This document shows positions 36,696 to 47,487 of a stretch of DNA of 64,000 nucleotides, piece after piece. Under the pieces are notes generated by a model. The model ran no database searches, was not told where the DNA came from, and worked only from the letters and a program-made list of their open reading frames with translations. How positions within the stretch are numbered: position 1 is the first letter of the stretch; every line of letters starts with the position of its first letter. Location: contig NC_081405.1 of assembly GCF_030272615.1 (NCBI RefSeq), forward strand, positions 650,107,420 through 650,171,419, read 5' to 3'. A program made the translations under genes and the position numbers. The DNA is from Cryptomeria japonica. Lineage: Eukaryota; Streptophyta; Pinopsida; Cupressales; Cupressaceae.

Positions 36696-37437
36696 TCAGA
36701 CCTTCGAGAACATATAAGTTTTACACTCTCCCAGACGGAAGGTTCTATTGATCCTGGCTCCACTTCCCCTTTTATTCATATAACCAGGATAATCTGTTTT
36801 TCGAAAACGAACAGACTCCTTCAAATATAGCCCATACTTTTCTGCTTCTCCTTCTAAATTCCATTTTCTGTAGGATGGCCCCACCTTGTTAGAAATATGG
36901 ATTTCTCCAAACGAGCTCAAGAACTTGGCAGCACTTTCCAAAAACATGCTCACCAACTGTTTGTTCTTTTTTATGGCCTTTTTGCTGCGTTCCCCACCGG
37001 GAAAATAGCCTGCATGAGGGAGATTGAATACAATTCTGTCAAACTTCCTCCCGCTTAGATCTTCAATTTCATGCAGTCTGGTTGCATCCACCTCATACAG
37101 TACCAATGCTTTACGACTTTCCAAGTTCTCAATTAAACTACGAGCTCTATCATAAACCCTCAAGACTTTCTCTGCTTTGACAACATTGAAAGGATAGTGA
37201 AATTAAAATATTGGGAACAAAAAAGATTACGAAGAAGTGAATAGAGCATAATTTTTATTTATTTATTTCCATGTTCTGATTCATACCTTCACTATCAATT
37301 GAGGAGGCGACGATGTTTTCTGCAGATTCAAAAGCAGTAGCTAAAGCTGAAGAAAATGAGAAATTGCCCTCTCCGACTAACAGAATGGTTTGCAAGCTAG
37401 AATAATGCATTAGCTTCCTCTCCACCCTGGGTTGCCT
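36696..37437 (-). CDS. DUF2431/BMT5-like protein, gene C (exons 2 and 3; usual first exon lost)
   Basis: Exon 2 (37287-37437, 151 nt) follows TTTGCAG and exon 3 (36696-37171, 476 nt) follows AAAGCAG. Both are fully open, with the same splice phases as genes A and B. The protein part carries LVGEGNFSFS, FNLPHAGYFPGG, GEIHISNKVG and DYPGYMNKRGSG. The first exon and TATA box of the A/B type are missing, because the block that should contain them was deleted. The nearest in-phase first exon is 1b at 40689-40766, which would give a 3.25-kb intron and a 235-codon CDS (including stop) with a different N-terminus. An internal ATG in exon 2 (MHYSS, 12 residues before the GEGNFSFS loop) could also start a shorter but catalytically complete protein. 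The gene may be active with a new promoter, or a recent pseudogene. Confidence 0.65.
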
Positions 37438-37739
37438 CTGCAAACAACGAAAACCAACTCTTTCTCATGTTAATGTAGAGCTAAGCCAAATCACAATACA
37501 AGAATACACTCTGCAACCTACAAGTTAATGCCACCAAATTGCTGCTCGGAAAGTAAACAAACCTAGGAGATCATGTACAGAAATCGGACTGCCCATTGAG
37601 TTATCCCACTCAAACGAGTATGAGCTTAAGGTATCTTGTGTTAATACCAAATTTATACCAAAAATGCAACTTGAATTTTTTTAACCAAACTAATTTTAAA
37701 ATGATAATGTCCATCAAAGCTATTATATTTACATAGTTC

Positions 37740-38300
37740 GTTAAGATTATTTTAAGAGTTTGTGGTCGAAGTTTGTAGGAGAATTTTTTCAGTTAAGTTT
37801 TGGATGGTACTTTGGGATTCATCATTAAGATGGAATAATTGTGTGAAAGTTTTTTAAATAATTTTTTTTTGAAGGCAGGATGTCAGATATGTTGTGTCAA
37901 AGTTTTTTAAATCAATTTTTTTATGATATTTTAAAATTTATTATAGAATGGGGAAATATGTTGTGTGAAAGTTTTTTAAATCAATTTTTTTTATGATATT
38001 CTAAAATTTATTATAGAATGGGGAAACATTGTGCAATAATGTTTAATCAAGTTTTGGATGGCATTTCAGAATCCATCATTAGAATGAGAAAACATTGTGC
38101 AAGAGTTTTTTAATCAAGTTTAGGATGGCACTCCAGATTCCAATCCATCATCTGGATGACGAAATATTATGCAAGAGTTTTAAACTCAAATTTTGGATGG
38201 CACTCCAGAATTCATCTTCAAAATGAGGAATTTTTGTGCAAAAGCTTTTTAATCAAGTTTTGGATGAGATTCTGTGATCCATTATCAGCATAAGGAAAAG
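37740..38300. repeat. Intron minisatellite, unit 3
   Basis: At least six imperfect copies of a 60-70 base motif with 'tttttaatcaagttttggat' and 'gaatccatcattagaatgag' cores. Two near-identical ~68-base copies with 'tttaaatcaattttttttatg' sit at 37900-38030. Confidence 0.75.
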
Positions 38301-39084
38301 TTCACACAATTTTTTACTAAAAACTCTTCAATAAAGGATAGATCAGATATTACTTTTTTTTATATTTTCACCATTTTTTCAATATAAATTTAATTATTTG
38401 AAAGGATTTAAAATAATTATTTTGAATAACTTAAAAACAGAAGAGTGACATTTCAACAATGTAAAATGCAATATTAGATTTCATTCTAAACAACGCATTC
38501 TAAACTTTGACTTGTTTAAATAGCTCATCTGTAATCAAACTTATTTATTTCATTACTAACAGATCAGTGGTACGAATCCTTGTGTGCTCAAATTTATATT
38601 TTGACTGATCGAACTTCAATTACGTAGGGGTGTACGCTCATTTACAGATAAAGTGTGCTCTTGAAAACAAAAAAGAATTGATTTTGCGTTTACATAAGTC
38701 TGCCAGGATAAAATTTTCTTGGAATGTTGCAATGGGAAAACATTTATTTGAGATGTTTCTGAGGCTTCATTTTCTGTGCACACGTAATCCATTAAATGGA
38801 TCGTATTGAGTGGAAAACGTTAAAATCGAGTTTAATTATATTAAGATTATGTTTATAGATTTAATTATGTATATTTATTTATTATCAATATTTAGAATTG
38901 AATTTTAGGGTTCATCATCAAGACAGACTAGAATTTAATCAATATCTTGATTCAGGCTGTTTCATTTTATTTATGCATTACATTTCATTAAAGAACCTTA
39001 TATCACTAATTTCAATATCTTTTGTGATCATCATCAAAAAGTATATACAGGAGTCAATATTTTGTGGAAAGCTAAAAGTCGTAT

Positions 39085-39230
39085 TGTTCAATTAAGAACT
39101 CTCCCATCAACTTCATTGTGAAACTGATGGATGGAAAAGGCTAAAAGAAGCATGAGAAGAAAGGATGTGTATTTTTTGCTCATCTGAAAAAACAGAAACA
39201 GAAAAACACCTCATTGTAGAATATAAGATC
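39085..39230 (+). pseudogene. LINE C-terminal zinc-motif fragment, unit 3
   Basis: A plus-strand frame reads CETDGWKRLKEA, a stop, then MCIFCSSEKTETEKHLIVE. The last zinc ligand has become tyrosine. It is the same motif as in units 1 and 2 but lies elsewhere in the unit, between two upstream blocks. It is thus a separate insertion of a related LINE, or the result of a rearrangement. Confidence 0.55.
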
Positions 39231-39789
39231 TTCACGAATAACAGAGACAAATATAGCCGCTCGTCATCACCTTGTATAAGAAGCAGATAAAATTGTAAAA
39301 ATCATTTTGATCAGTTGGACTGTCCCATAGACAATATTAGTCTCCTAGATATTAAAATTATTTCTCTCTTTCTTCTATCTTATTCAGCTTTTTCATCGTT
39401 GAAAATGTGGATAGGAATCCAGTTCAGTTGAAAATGTTTCTTGATTATGAAAAAATTCCCAATTTTCACATTTAAATATCCTGATTAGGATTCTAAAGCA
39501 CTAAAAAAATATTGGACAGAGATGAGATGAATTATTTAGGATTTGAAGTACTGACAGACCTATTATGAGTAGAAATTTTACTTTCTAGTTTTGTTCTGAA
39601 TTTAATGTTTTAGTCAGGAAGCATTACAGTGAGTTTTAGAATCTAGAACATGTCATATAGTATGGAGTGCATTTATCTATTTATCCAAACATCAAGATAT
39701 ATATTTGATCTTATTTATTAATTAATTGAAATTAAAATAAATATATTTTTTTATTTTTAATTAATTAATCAGTATATATATAGAACAAC

Positions 39790-40460
39790 ATTTGCATTTT
39801 TATTTTTCTTATGCACTCTTTCATCTTGACAATAGATTATGGGGTGTGTGAAATCTATCACATGATGAAATCATTTAACCATATGAATTGTAGAAATTTG
39901 ATATCTCAATTATAATTAGTTAAGAAGCAAAAGTAAATTCACATTCTATAATTACAACTTGCTAAATTTCTGAATTAAATTATGTAAACATAATTTTTAT
40001 GAAAGAATTAGATCACATTCCACTATACATTATCACAATTAATTGTGTTTTATGATAAAAAATATTAAATGCAATTATACAACTATCAAATTTAGGTAAG
40101 AATTAGTTTTTGTTTTTACATACTGTTTAAAATTATGTATTTGTAAATGAATTTGAGTAATGTAATATGAATCAATGAATTCAACAGTTTTTAATAATCA
40201 GAGAAAAATTGTAATTCTAAAACTTTAATCTATGCATAAAACATCAAGTAGACCAGCTGCTTAGAAATAAGAAGATTTGTACTGTGGAATAAGACCTCTC
40301 TTGCAAAATTGACTGCTGCTTCTCTTTCTCTCTGCTCAACTAGTCTGTTGTAATTATGGCTGTCATACTATATGTAATTTCGTGTAATGTTTTTGTAACG
40401 TTTATGAGCTGCAGCTTATACATTGATTATGGTGGTCTGATTTCTGTTTCTTGACAGTCT
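39790..40460. other. Upstream flank of unit 3
   Basis: No gene. The interval 40040-40440 matches 24880-25150 of unit 2 (T-rich, with a 'ttctctttctctctgctcaa' tract), giving the pre-insertion state against which the Penelope-like insertion can be read. Confidence 0.55.
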
Positions 40461-40688
40461 TTGGACAGACCTAAACCAAAGTTACCATAATTTGCATGCA
40501 TTCTGTTGTGGGTAGCCTAAGCATTAAAATAACTTGATACTGCTCCACCTTCACTATACTGCCATTATAGTACATTGAAGCACAACCAAATACCAATATT
40601 TCTTCAGATAAACTCACAGAATTGAGTAAACATTAAAAAATAAGAATAGAGTAAACACTAAAACGTACTCAAGATAAAGCAAACTTAC

Positions 40689-40766
40689 CTCAGCAAGATC
40701 TGATCTTCCTATCAGACTTTGTAATTCATCAACGGTGGTTCTGGAATATGAAGGCTGCTCCATCAT
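40689..40766 (-). CDS. Alternative first exon (1b), unit 3
   Basis: The ATG at 40766 opens 26 codons beginning MMEQPSYSRTT and stops at GTAAGTTTGC. It is 78 nt long, as is its copy at 28009-28086, and has no stop or frame change. Phase 0 at the donor fits exon 2 of gene C at 37437. Because gene C has lost exon 1a, this is the most likely source of its start codon. Confidence 0.5.
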
Positions 40767-41199
40767 AGATTGCTCTTGCCAGGACTGAAAAATAAAACAA
40801 GTGGTTCCCCCCAGGCCAACAGCTCAATATTATAGCATTAGGGTTTCAATGTGATTGACTTTAACAACAAGAAACAGAATTGCCAAAGCTTAGCATGTAA
40901 GAATAAGAATACTAGGTTTCTTAACAGTAATGCTGAAAGTTAATTGCATAGGTGGATTGAGTAGGACAGTTATTTTGCAAATATTCTGAGAATGTGTGAG
41001 AAGGGTGTAAGGATCGTCGTGGGTGTTTTCATTTAATTCATAAAACATTCGTACTGCACAACTTTCCTCTGAGAACAAGTTACAGAAAATTCATGTCTTT
41101 GATTAGAGGTTACCACAATAAAACAAATCTCTTCTCTGATCGATCTGGATTCATTCCAAATTATTTGTGGTGAATCCATATTAGCGATTCATACAACAG

Positions 41200-41790
41200 T
41201 AAAGAAGATTATAACTGGATTTGGTGTGAGAAAAAGGTTTGGAATTAAAGTTTTTGTAGGGGACAAGGTTACGTGATATATCATAAAACATGCGTACTGG
41301 TCGAAAGTTATCGTACTGCACAACTTTCCTTTGAGAAGCTACAGAAAATTCATATCTTTGCTTAGAAGTTACCACATTGAAACAGATCTCTGATCGATCT
41401 GGATTCATTCCAAATTGTTTGTGATGAAATAATATTAGCGATTCATACAACAGTAAAGTAGATTGTAATAGGAATATGTGTGAGAAAAAGGTTTTTATTA
41501 GAGAAAAGCAGATTGTAATTTGAATGTGTGCGAGAAAAAGGTTTTGATTTTATTAAGGTCTAATTAAAGTTTTTGGAGGAGAAAAGCAGATTGTAATTTG
41601 AATGCGTGTGAAAAAGGTTTTGATTTTATCAATGTCTAATTAAAGTTTTTGGAGGGGACCAGGTTATATGATGTATCAAAGTAGATTGTAATTTGGTGAG
41701 GGATAAAAGGTTTTGATTCTATTAAAGTCGAATCAAAGTTTGTGGAGGGGACAAGGTTATGTGTAAAGTGTGATTTGAATTTTTCAGGAT
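41200..41790. repeat. Minisatellite upstream of exon 1b, unit 3
   Basis: Repeats of 'gtgagaaaaaggttttgatt' with 'aaagtagattgtaatt' and 'aattaaagtttttggagggg', as in 28530-28920. It also includes a second copy of the 'catgcgtactggtcgaaagt' segment (41287) that is present once in unit 2 (28366). Confidence 0.75.
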
Positions 41791-42299
41791 TGTAAATAAA
41801 GAAAGTTGGAGAGATTTTAATAATTTGTAGTTTTATTAGGTTAAAAAATATGATTTTATATAAAGATTTTAATATTTTGTAGTTTATTATAGTAAAATTA
41901 AAGTAGGTTGGAGAGATTGTATCAAAAAAATGGAAGTGATGTTCTTTGTTAGCAACACGAGGAGTATGCTAGTTCATAAGATGTAGAGTTAATTCTACTA
42001 CTAGTGATTGGGACATTTAAATCCCTTGAAGGTTCTTTCAACACACCTGCTTTATGTATTAAATACATTCATTTCAATCACAACTACAACAAACTATCAA
42101 AAATTATTTTGGATTATTAAATGATTTTTAACTCTATCACAAAACTAATAATTTGGAACATGTTAATCTAGAAAAGACTATTGAGAATAGCTTTACACTT
42201 ATGCACCACCATAGAAAATAGTGAATGCATCATATCTAATGAAAACAAGATTTTCACCAAACCTAGTAGCATTTGGAAATTTATGTAAGGAAATAGTGG

Positions 42300-42867
42300 T
42301 GTGAAATATAACTCCTACACTAATCTATGAAACAAAGTATGTGCAAAAAATAAATTGGTCATAGAGTTGCAAGGAAATAAACACAAAAGTAAAATATATA
42401 ACATATCGATTTACATTGGGAAAACCCTTTTGAGAGAAAAAATCCCACTCCAAAGAAACTCAATGTATTATTCAATAATCATATAGTTACAATACACTTG
42501 TGGAGTCTAAGAATTTATGAGTTTCGCCAACAAGAGATCTAAAGCAATTTTTGTAGCATAATAATACAAAATAACTCATTATAAAGCTTCATCTCAAGCA
42601 CCAAATAAATAAGATAAGTAATACACAACTTCATCAAATAGTAATTAGGAAACCATGAGCTAAAAATATGGTCAAATGGTGGTGTCCAAATCCATAGTAA
42701 AAAAAAAACAATGCTTAAATACCAATATGAGTCCATGGGCTAAAAATAGCATATTCCTTACACTTGTCATGATCCACCCATAGACTTGGACACTCTTCTT
42801 TGACTCCATTATCTCCATTCAAATATGTCTTATTAAATGTTATAACATATACCATATGTTTCCAACA
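42300..42867 (-). mobile_element. Solo LTR of a Copia element, 568 bp
   Basis: On the minus strand the block starts TGTTGGAAACATATGG at 42867 and ends at about 42300. The central 'gggaaaacccttttgagaga' (plus strand, about 42418) is a widespread landmark of plant Copia LTRs. Flanks read AGTGG on the left and AGTGT on the right, an imperfect 5-base target duplication. It lies inside the leader of the Copia piece described next. Confidence 0.6.
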
Positions 42868-44639
42868 AGTGTTATGTGAAATTGAATCCTCTTTTATTTA
42901 TATTATGTGAGAGGCCTAACTTCCCAAGGCCATAAATTTTGAACTATGACACCAATTAAGAGTATAAGAATTGGCTATGAAGATAGCCACCTAAGATCTA
43001 GAGGCCTATTGAATAGCACAATAATAAGAGAGAACAAATGTGACAAGAACAAACTATATTTTCATCAATGATGCAATTTAAGCTAGACTAGACAAATGTA
43101 CATCTAGGAGACTCCCTTGGTTATATAGCCAAGGTGAGTGAATAAGACAATGAAAAATGTTGATATCTCATGACATGATAAGTAGAGAAAAAAGATATTA
43201 GCCCACCTAAAGTGGAAAAGTAATCACATTATAACACCACTAAAGGTGGAAAAGTGCAACCATGAAAAGTGGATATGGTAATGTGATAAAGTGATGTCCA
43301 CATAAAGTGGAGATGCTCCAACTAATCTGATGCAATTCCCTAAGTAAGATTATGTAAAGTGCAATTAGGACCTAAAAAGGAGTAAACCAAGCTAAAATGC
43401 CTTAATACACCAACACCCCCCCTTAAGTGCAACTTAGGGGAATGAAGACTCAAGCTAACAATGCAAGATGGGTCCCAACAATAAGGCCATGTTACTTACC
43501 TATGTACAAATGCAATGCAATCTCTCATAATTGGAGAAAGGGAGAAAAACCAGTGGGAAAAAATTTCCCCCCAAAAGAGAGAAGAAGAGAGACCAAGTAC
43601 CCCCCCTTCAATGTAGAATGTGTACCAATGGTAGAAGCTCAAAACTAAATGAAGAAGATGCTCCATGATAATTGAACAATGTTCCTCCCCTTAGAAAGAA
43701 AAAAAAACAAAGGTGTATGTATGAAGTCTCTCCAATTTGGAAAGGAAGATGTAGGAATAAATCTCAAAATGTATGGAGTCTCTGAAAGTTTCTCAAGTGT
43801 CCCATGTCGATGTTGAAAGTTGCCCCTTCCAAATTAGGTGCACTAGGTCAAATTGTTGAAAAAGACAATCCAAGATCTAGTGACTTGATGAATGTAGAAC
43901 ATGATCCAAAGACTTAAGTGTCTCCTCTAAAGATAAAGATACCTCCTTCAAATGTTGTACATAAGTATCCACAATCACATCAAACTTGAAAGAATGATCA
44001 TGTAGAGAATGAACAAGAGGGTGAGAGCACTCCCTTGCATGTTCAACTAAAGAAGTATCATCTCCATCAAAGAGAAGATAAATGTCATCAATGATGTCTC
44101 CCAAATCTTCAATGTAGGACTCCACAAACAAAGTTTCAATGTCTATCAAGTAATCATCCCAAGGAACTATAGTTGGAAGACAATGTATATCTTGCTGATG
44201 AATGACAAGAAGCCAAAACTGCAGCAACACAAGAATCATTAGGAGAAATAGTAGATGTTATATCAATGGGAGGAGATGGAATGCAAGGCTCAGGAAATGT
44301 CACATGTGAGAACACCCAAGTTCAGTAACCAAAGTTCTCCTCAATATCGGAATCCACACAAGAAGTGTGATCATCATCTAAAGAATCAAACTCATCAATA
44401 GGAACAAATTTTGAAGAGGAATTCAACCAAGATGCATGATCCACCACCCAATTAGCAATGATAGCTCTAGTATTCAATCCTCTAATGATAACTAAATTAG
44501 GTGTGAACTCCATAGTCTTCCTTGTTGCACCATGAGTGATTTGATAGATGGAAAGAAAATTGTTTGCCAAGTGAGGTACACACAACATATCATTGAAGGT
44601 TCCATCCCAATAGAAATAGATCCTTTCCCAGTTACAATA
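42868..44639 (-). mobile_element. Copia fragment: LTR with polypurine tract on one side and primer site on the other
   Basis: On the minus strand an LTR starts TGTTGGTGTATTAAGG at 43416, directly after a polypurine tract (CTTAAGGGGGGG). It runs to about 42952. It is followed by TGGTGTCATAGTTC, a mutated version of the Copia primer site, so the LTR is flanked by the end of one interior and the start of another. Upstream of the tract the frames at 43877-44239 and 44322-44588 belong to the interior; the latter reads DMLCVPHLANNFLSIYQITHG, the usual start of the GAG-pre-integrase domain. The integrase and reverse transcriptase are absent between there and the LTR, so it is deleted. It stops at 44639, where another LTR begins. 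Confidence 0.65.
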
Positions 44640-45805
44640 TGTAATGGTAAAAAATTAGGGTTTCACCCAATGATGAAGTAAATCCCTTGATTTTTTCTTA
44701 GGGACCATCACCTTAAAGAGGGGTGAATCTAATAGATCTAGCCTAAATTTAGCAAAGATAGGGCTCATAATTCTTATTAGATTCATTTGTTATGATTTGA
44801 TTCATTCTTTTTAAGTTAAACTGTGAAAATGTTGGAATTAAGGTAAGTACACTAAAATTGAAGCAATTATGCATAAATAGTGAGCTATAGTTGTCGAACA
44901 AAGCCACAAACCTAGATCTGAGCAATATGTGAATGTTCGGATCTGTTCCCACAAGGTTGTCTTGAATTATCGGGACAAGAATTCTCGTCCCTCTGGTCCT
45001 CCACACTTTTATTTGTCCAAAGGGGAATCTATTTGTCTCTATGAATAAAGACAATCTTGAGAATTCTAGCTTCGCACCCAATCCTGCACATAGTACAGAA
45101 GGGAAAATGGTTGGGAATAGGGGTTTACCTTAGGTCAAACCCCAATTTTGGAATTAACCATCAAATAGAAATGAAATGTAAATGAATTGTTGTAATAGAG
45201 ATAATTTCCTTTTGAGGAAAATGCTGAAAATGTCTGAAACATTAATGATATACCTTTTTATGAAGTTTTGTTTGTCTTCACAAGGAATTAGGGTTTCATG
45301 TAGTCTTCATAAAACATATAACATGAATGTCATCTCCAATGCTTGAATCTTGACCTTACTTCTACTCCAATGTTTGAAAGAAGATTGATTGCTTGCTCAG
45401 TTGAATTTGAATGTTTGATTGCTTAATGGATGTGATTGAATTCATGGATGTGGATGTCAAAATGAGAGGGGTGGACCTCCTTTTATACATGCTTGGTTGA
45501 AAAACAAATTATTTTTTTGACATGGACTGACATGGGATCTAGGTTCTCGTCCATTTCAAATGACCTTTAAGGGGCCCCAAAGTGGACCCTAATTGGGAGG
45601 ACCAAGGCACTAGCGCTCTAGTCCTGACCAATCAAGGACACAAAAAAATAGGGGAGAAGGTGTGTGTGTGTGTGTTGAAATAAATTGAGTTTATTGCATG
45701 GTGTGAGCTCAAGATCAGGGCTCTGATCAGGCCTTGGGAAATGAATGCCAAGGTGAGTGCCCAAATGAGGAAAAATTGTAAGGGAGTACAATTTAGGAAA
45801 CTACA
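44640..45805 (-). mobile_element. LTR of a Gypsy-type element (diverged member), 1,166 bp
   Basis: On the minus strand it starts TGTAGTTTCCTAAATTG at 45805 and ends at 44640 (plus strand TGTAATGGTAAAAA). Directly upstream in that orientation is a purine tract, AAAGTGGGGGCTAAA. It has the same length and block order as the LTRs at 53101-54264 and 60850-62005 ('gggaataggggttt', 'aatctagatc' type landmarks) but is much diverged. Being preceded by the tract, it is a 3' LTR. Its interior extends to the right from 45806, and its 5' LTR is not found as a matching partner. Confidence 0.65.
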
Positions 45806-47487
45806 TTTAGCCCCCACTTTAGTGGGAGTATGAGACTAAGCATCATGAAAAGAAAAATGCTAAATTACAAAGAAAAAGGCCCAGTTTACAAAGTAACTTG
45901 AGTATCGATATATGTGATAGTGTGTTCATAAAGTGAAACATTGAGAGGAGTGTATGTCCCCACGTTAAATTGATTGTATATGCCTCATCGGGAGAAATTT
46001 ATTTAAGGTAGCATGTATCCTAAAGACAAGAACGTTACCACAATGATATGCCCCCAAGAAAGGATAAATCAAAGGATAATGGTCACATAAGGGTTCTACT
46101 AACTCTAGGGTTAGTATGCTTTTATGATAAATAATATATATCATGAAATATGTATTTTTATTGAACTGACCTCATCCCCAAAGGAAGTAGAATGACAATG
46201 GAAGAGGGGAACATGTGTCTTGTGAGTCAACATGGAAGAGACCAAAAGAGTTTTCAATACTTTGCATTGTCCCTAGTTATACAACACAAGGGACAACAAA
46301 TAGAAGAATTAAGAAACAAATAGAGGAATGTTACGAACAGTCAAGAGAGGAGAGAGAGAGAGAGAGAATCTATGGCATGAATGAAGCTAATGAAGCAAAT
46401 TATCTTCCTCCTAGTGACAACTATTATCAACTTTTCACAACTATTGACAACTTTTGATAACTATTGCCGACTTTTCACGACTATTGACAACTTTTGACAA
46501 CTATTGACAACTTTTCACAACTTTTCACAACTATTGACAACTTTTGACAACCATTGACAACTTTTCACAACTATTGACAAATTTTCACAACTATTGACAA
46601 CTATTGATAGCCTAAGTACAACTTTTCATCTTGAGAAACGATCATAAAATTTGGTGAAGTTTCCCAAGGAAACCAAATTAAACACTAAGAATTTAGATAA
46701 TACCAATTGTCTGTGAAGTAACTAAGATCAAAAGTTAATAGACAAATAGTAAAAGTGGAGGATGAAGGTAGAGCCATGCTCCAATAGTTGGGTTTTTTCT
46801 AAATGCATCAGTTTGGATGTGCTTTTGGACATGCTTTTTTGATGGGCCTTTACTAGCAATTGCATGAGTGGAAGCCATTTTGAAGTGATCCAAGAATTTC
46901 ATTGTAATTGAGGCAAGGAGTTTTGTAGGGTTGATTCAATATTTTAGAGAGCTTATCAAATTATTTTTCCATAATTGCAATGCTTTATATCATAGCAACA
47001 AAAAATGTTTGTGGAAAAAAATGGCAAATCGAAAGTATAAGATTTTTTGAAAAATAGGTAAAATAGAAACAAACTATTTTTAAAAAAGAATTAAGTGTGG
47101 TTCCATAGCCTAGGTATATAGAGATTAAATAAAATAGATTTTAACACATGAATTGTACAAAATAGATTTTTTTTGTTTATATTCATATTGCTGATTACAT
47201 AGGAAAATATCCATTTAACTTATTAAAAGAGAAGACACCAAATACGCCAAATAGTTGTCTAAGTCTAAAGATAAAAGATTAACTAACTCTATGAAATAGT
47301 TGAGATCAAAATTTATCAAACAAATCGATCCAACTATTGTTAGGAATTTAGTAAAAGTGGAAGCCATTTTGAAGTGATCCAAGACTTTCATTGTGATTGA
47401 GGCAAGGAGTTTTTAAGGGTTAGTTCAATATATGAGAAAGCTTATCAAATCATTTTCCATAGTTGCAATGCTTTATATTCCCTAATT
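45806..47487 (-). mobile_element. Interior of the diverged Gypsy-type element, no coding motif
   Basis: The region follows the polypurine tract on the minus strand. It has an (AG)n run near 46350, a minisatellite at 46410-46620, and a duplicated segment (46868-46991 repeated at 47357-47477, offset 489 bases). No gag, protease or polymerase motif can be read; the open frame at 46215-46457 is low complexity. Confidence 0.4.
46410..46620. repeat. Minisatellite of about 22 bases
   Basis: Units such as 'acaactattgacaacttttc' are repeated roughly nine times with small changes (gaca/caca and ttga/ttca alternations). Confidence 0.9.

Larger units (their letters stand above)
35405..41840 (-). repeat. 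Duplicated unit 3, containing DUF2431 gene C
   Basis: Same order as units 1 and 2: 3'-flank block (35440-35800), exon 3, exon 2, intron minisatellite (37740-38300), upstream blocks (38550-38830, 39470-39780), exon 1b (40689) and outer minisatellite (41200-41790). The block with exon 1a, promoter and LINE tail (22370-24030 in unit 2) is absent here between about 38510 and 38560. A run of about 28 T bases lies near 35806. Confidence 0.75.

Noticed and set aside
46410-46620. Regular short repeats considered as a CRISPR array
   Set aside because: The units are contiguous with no unique spacers of constant length, and the DNA is from a plant nuclear genome.
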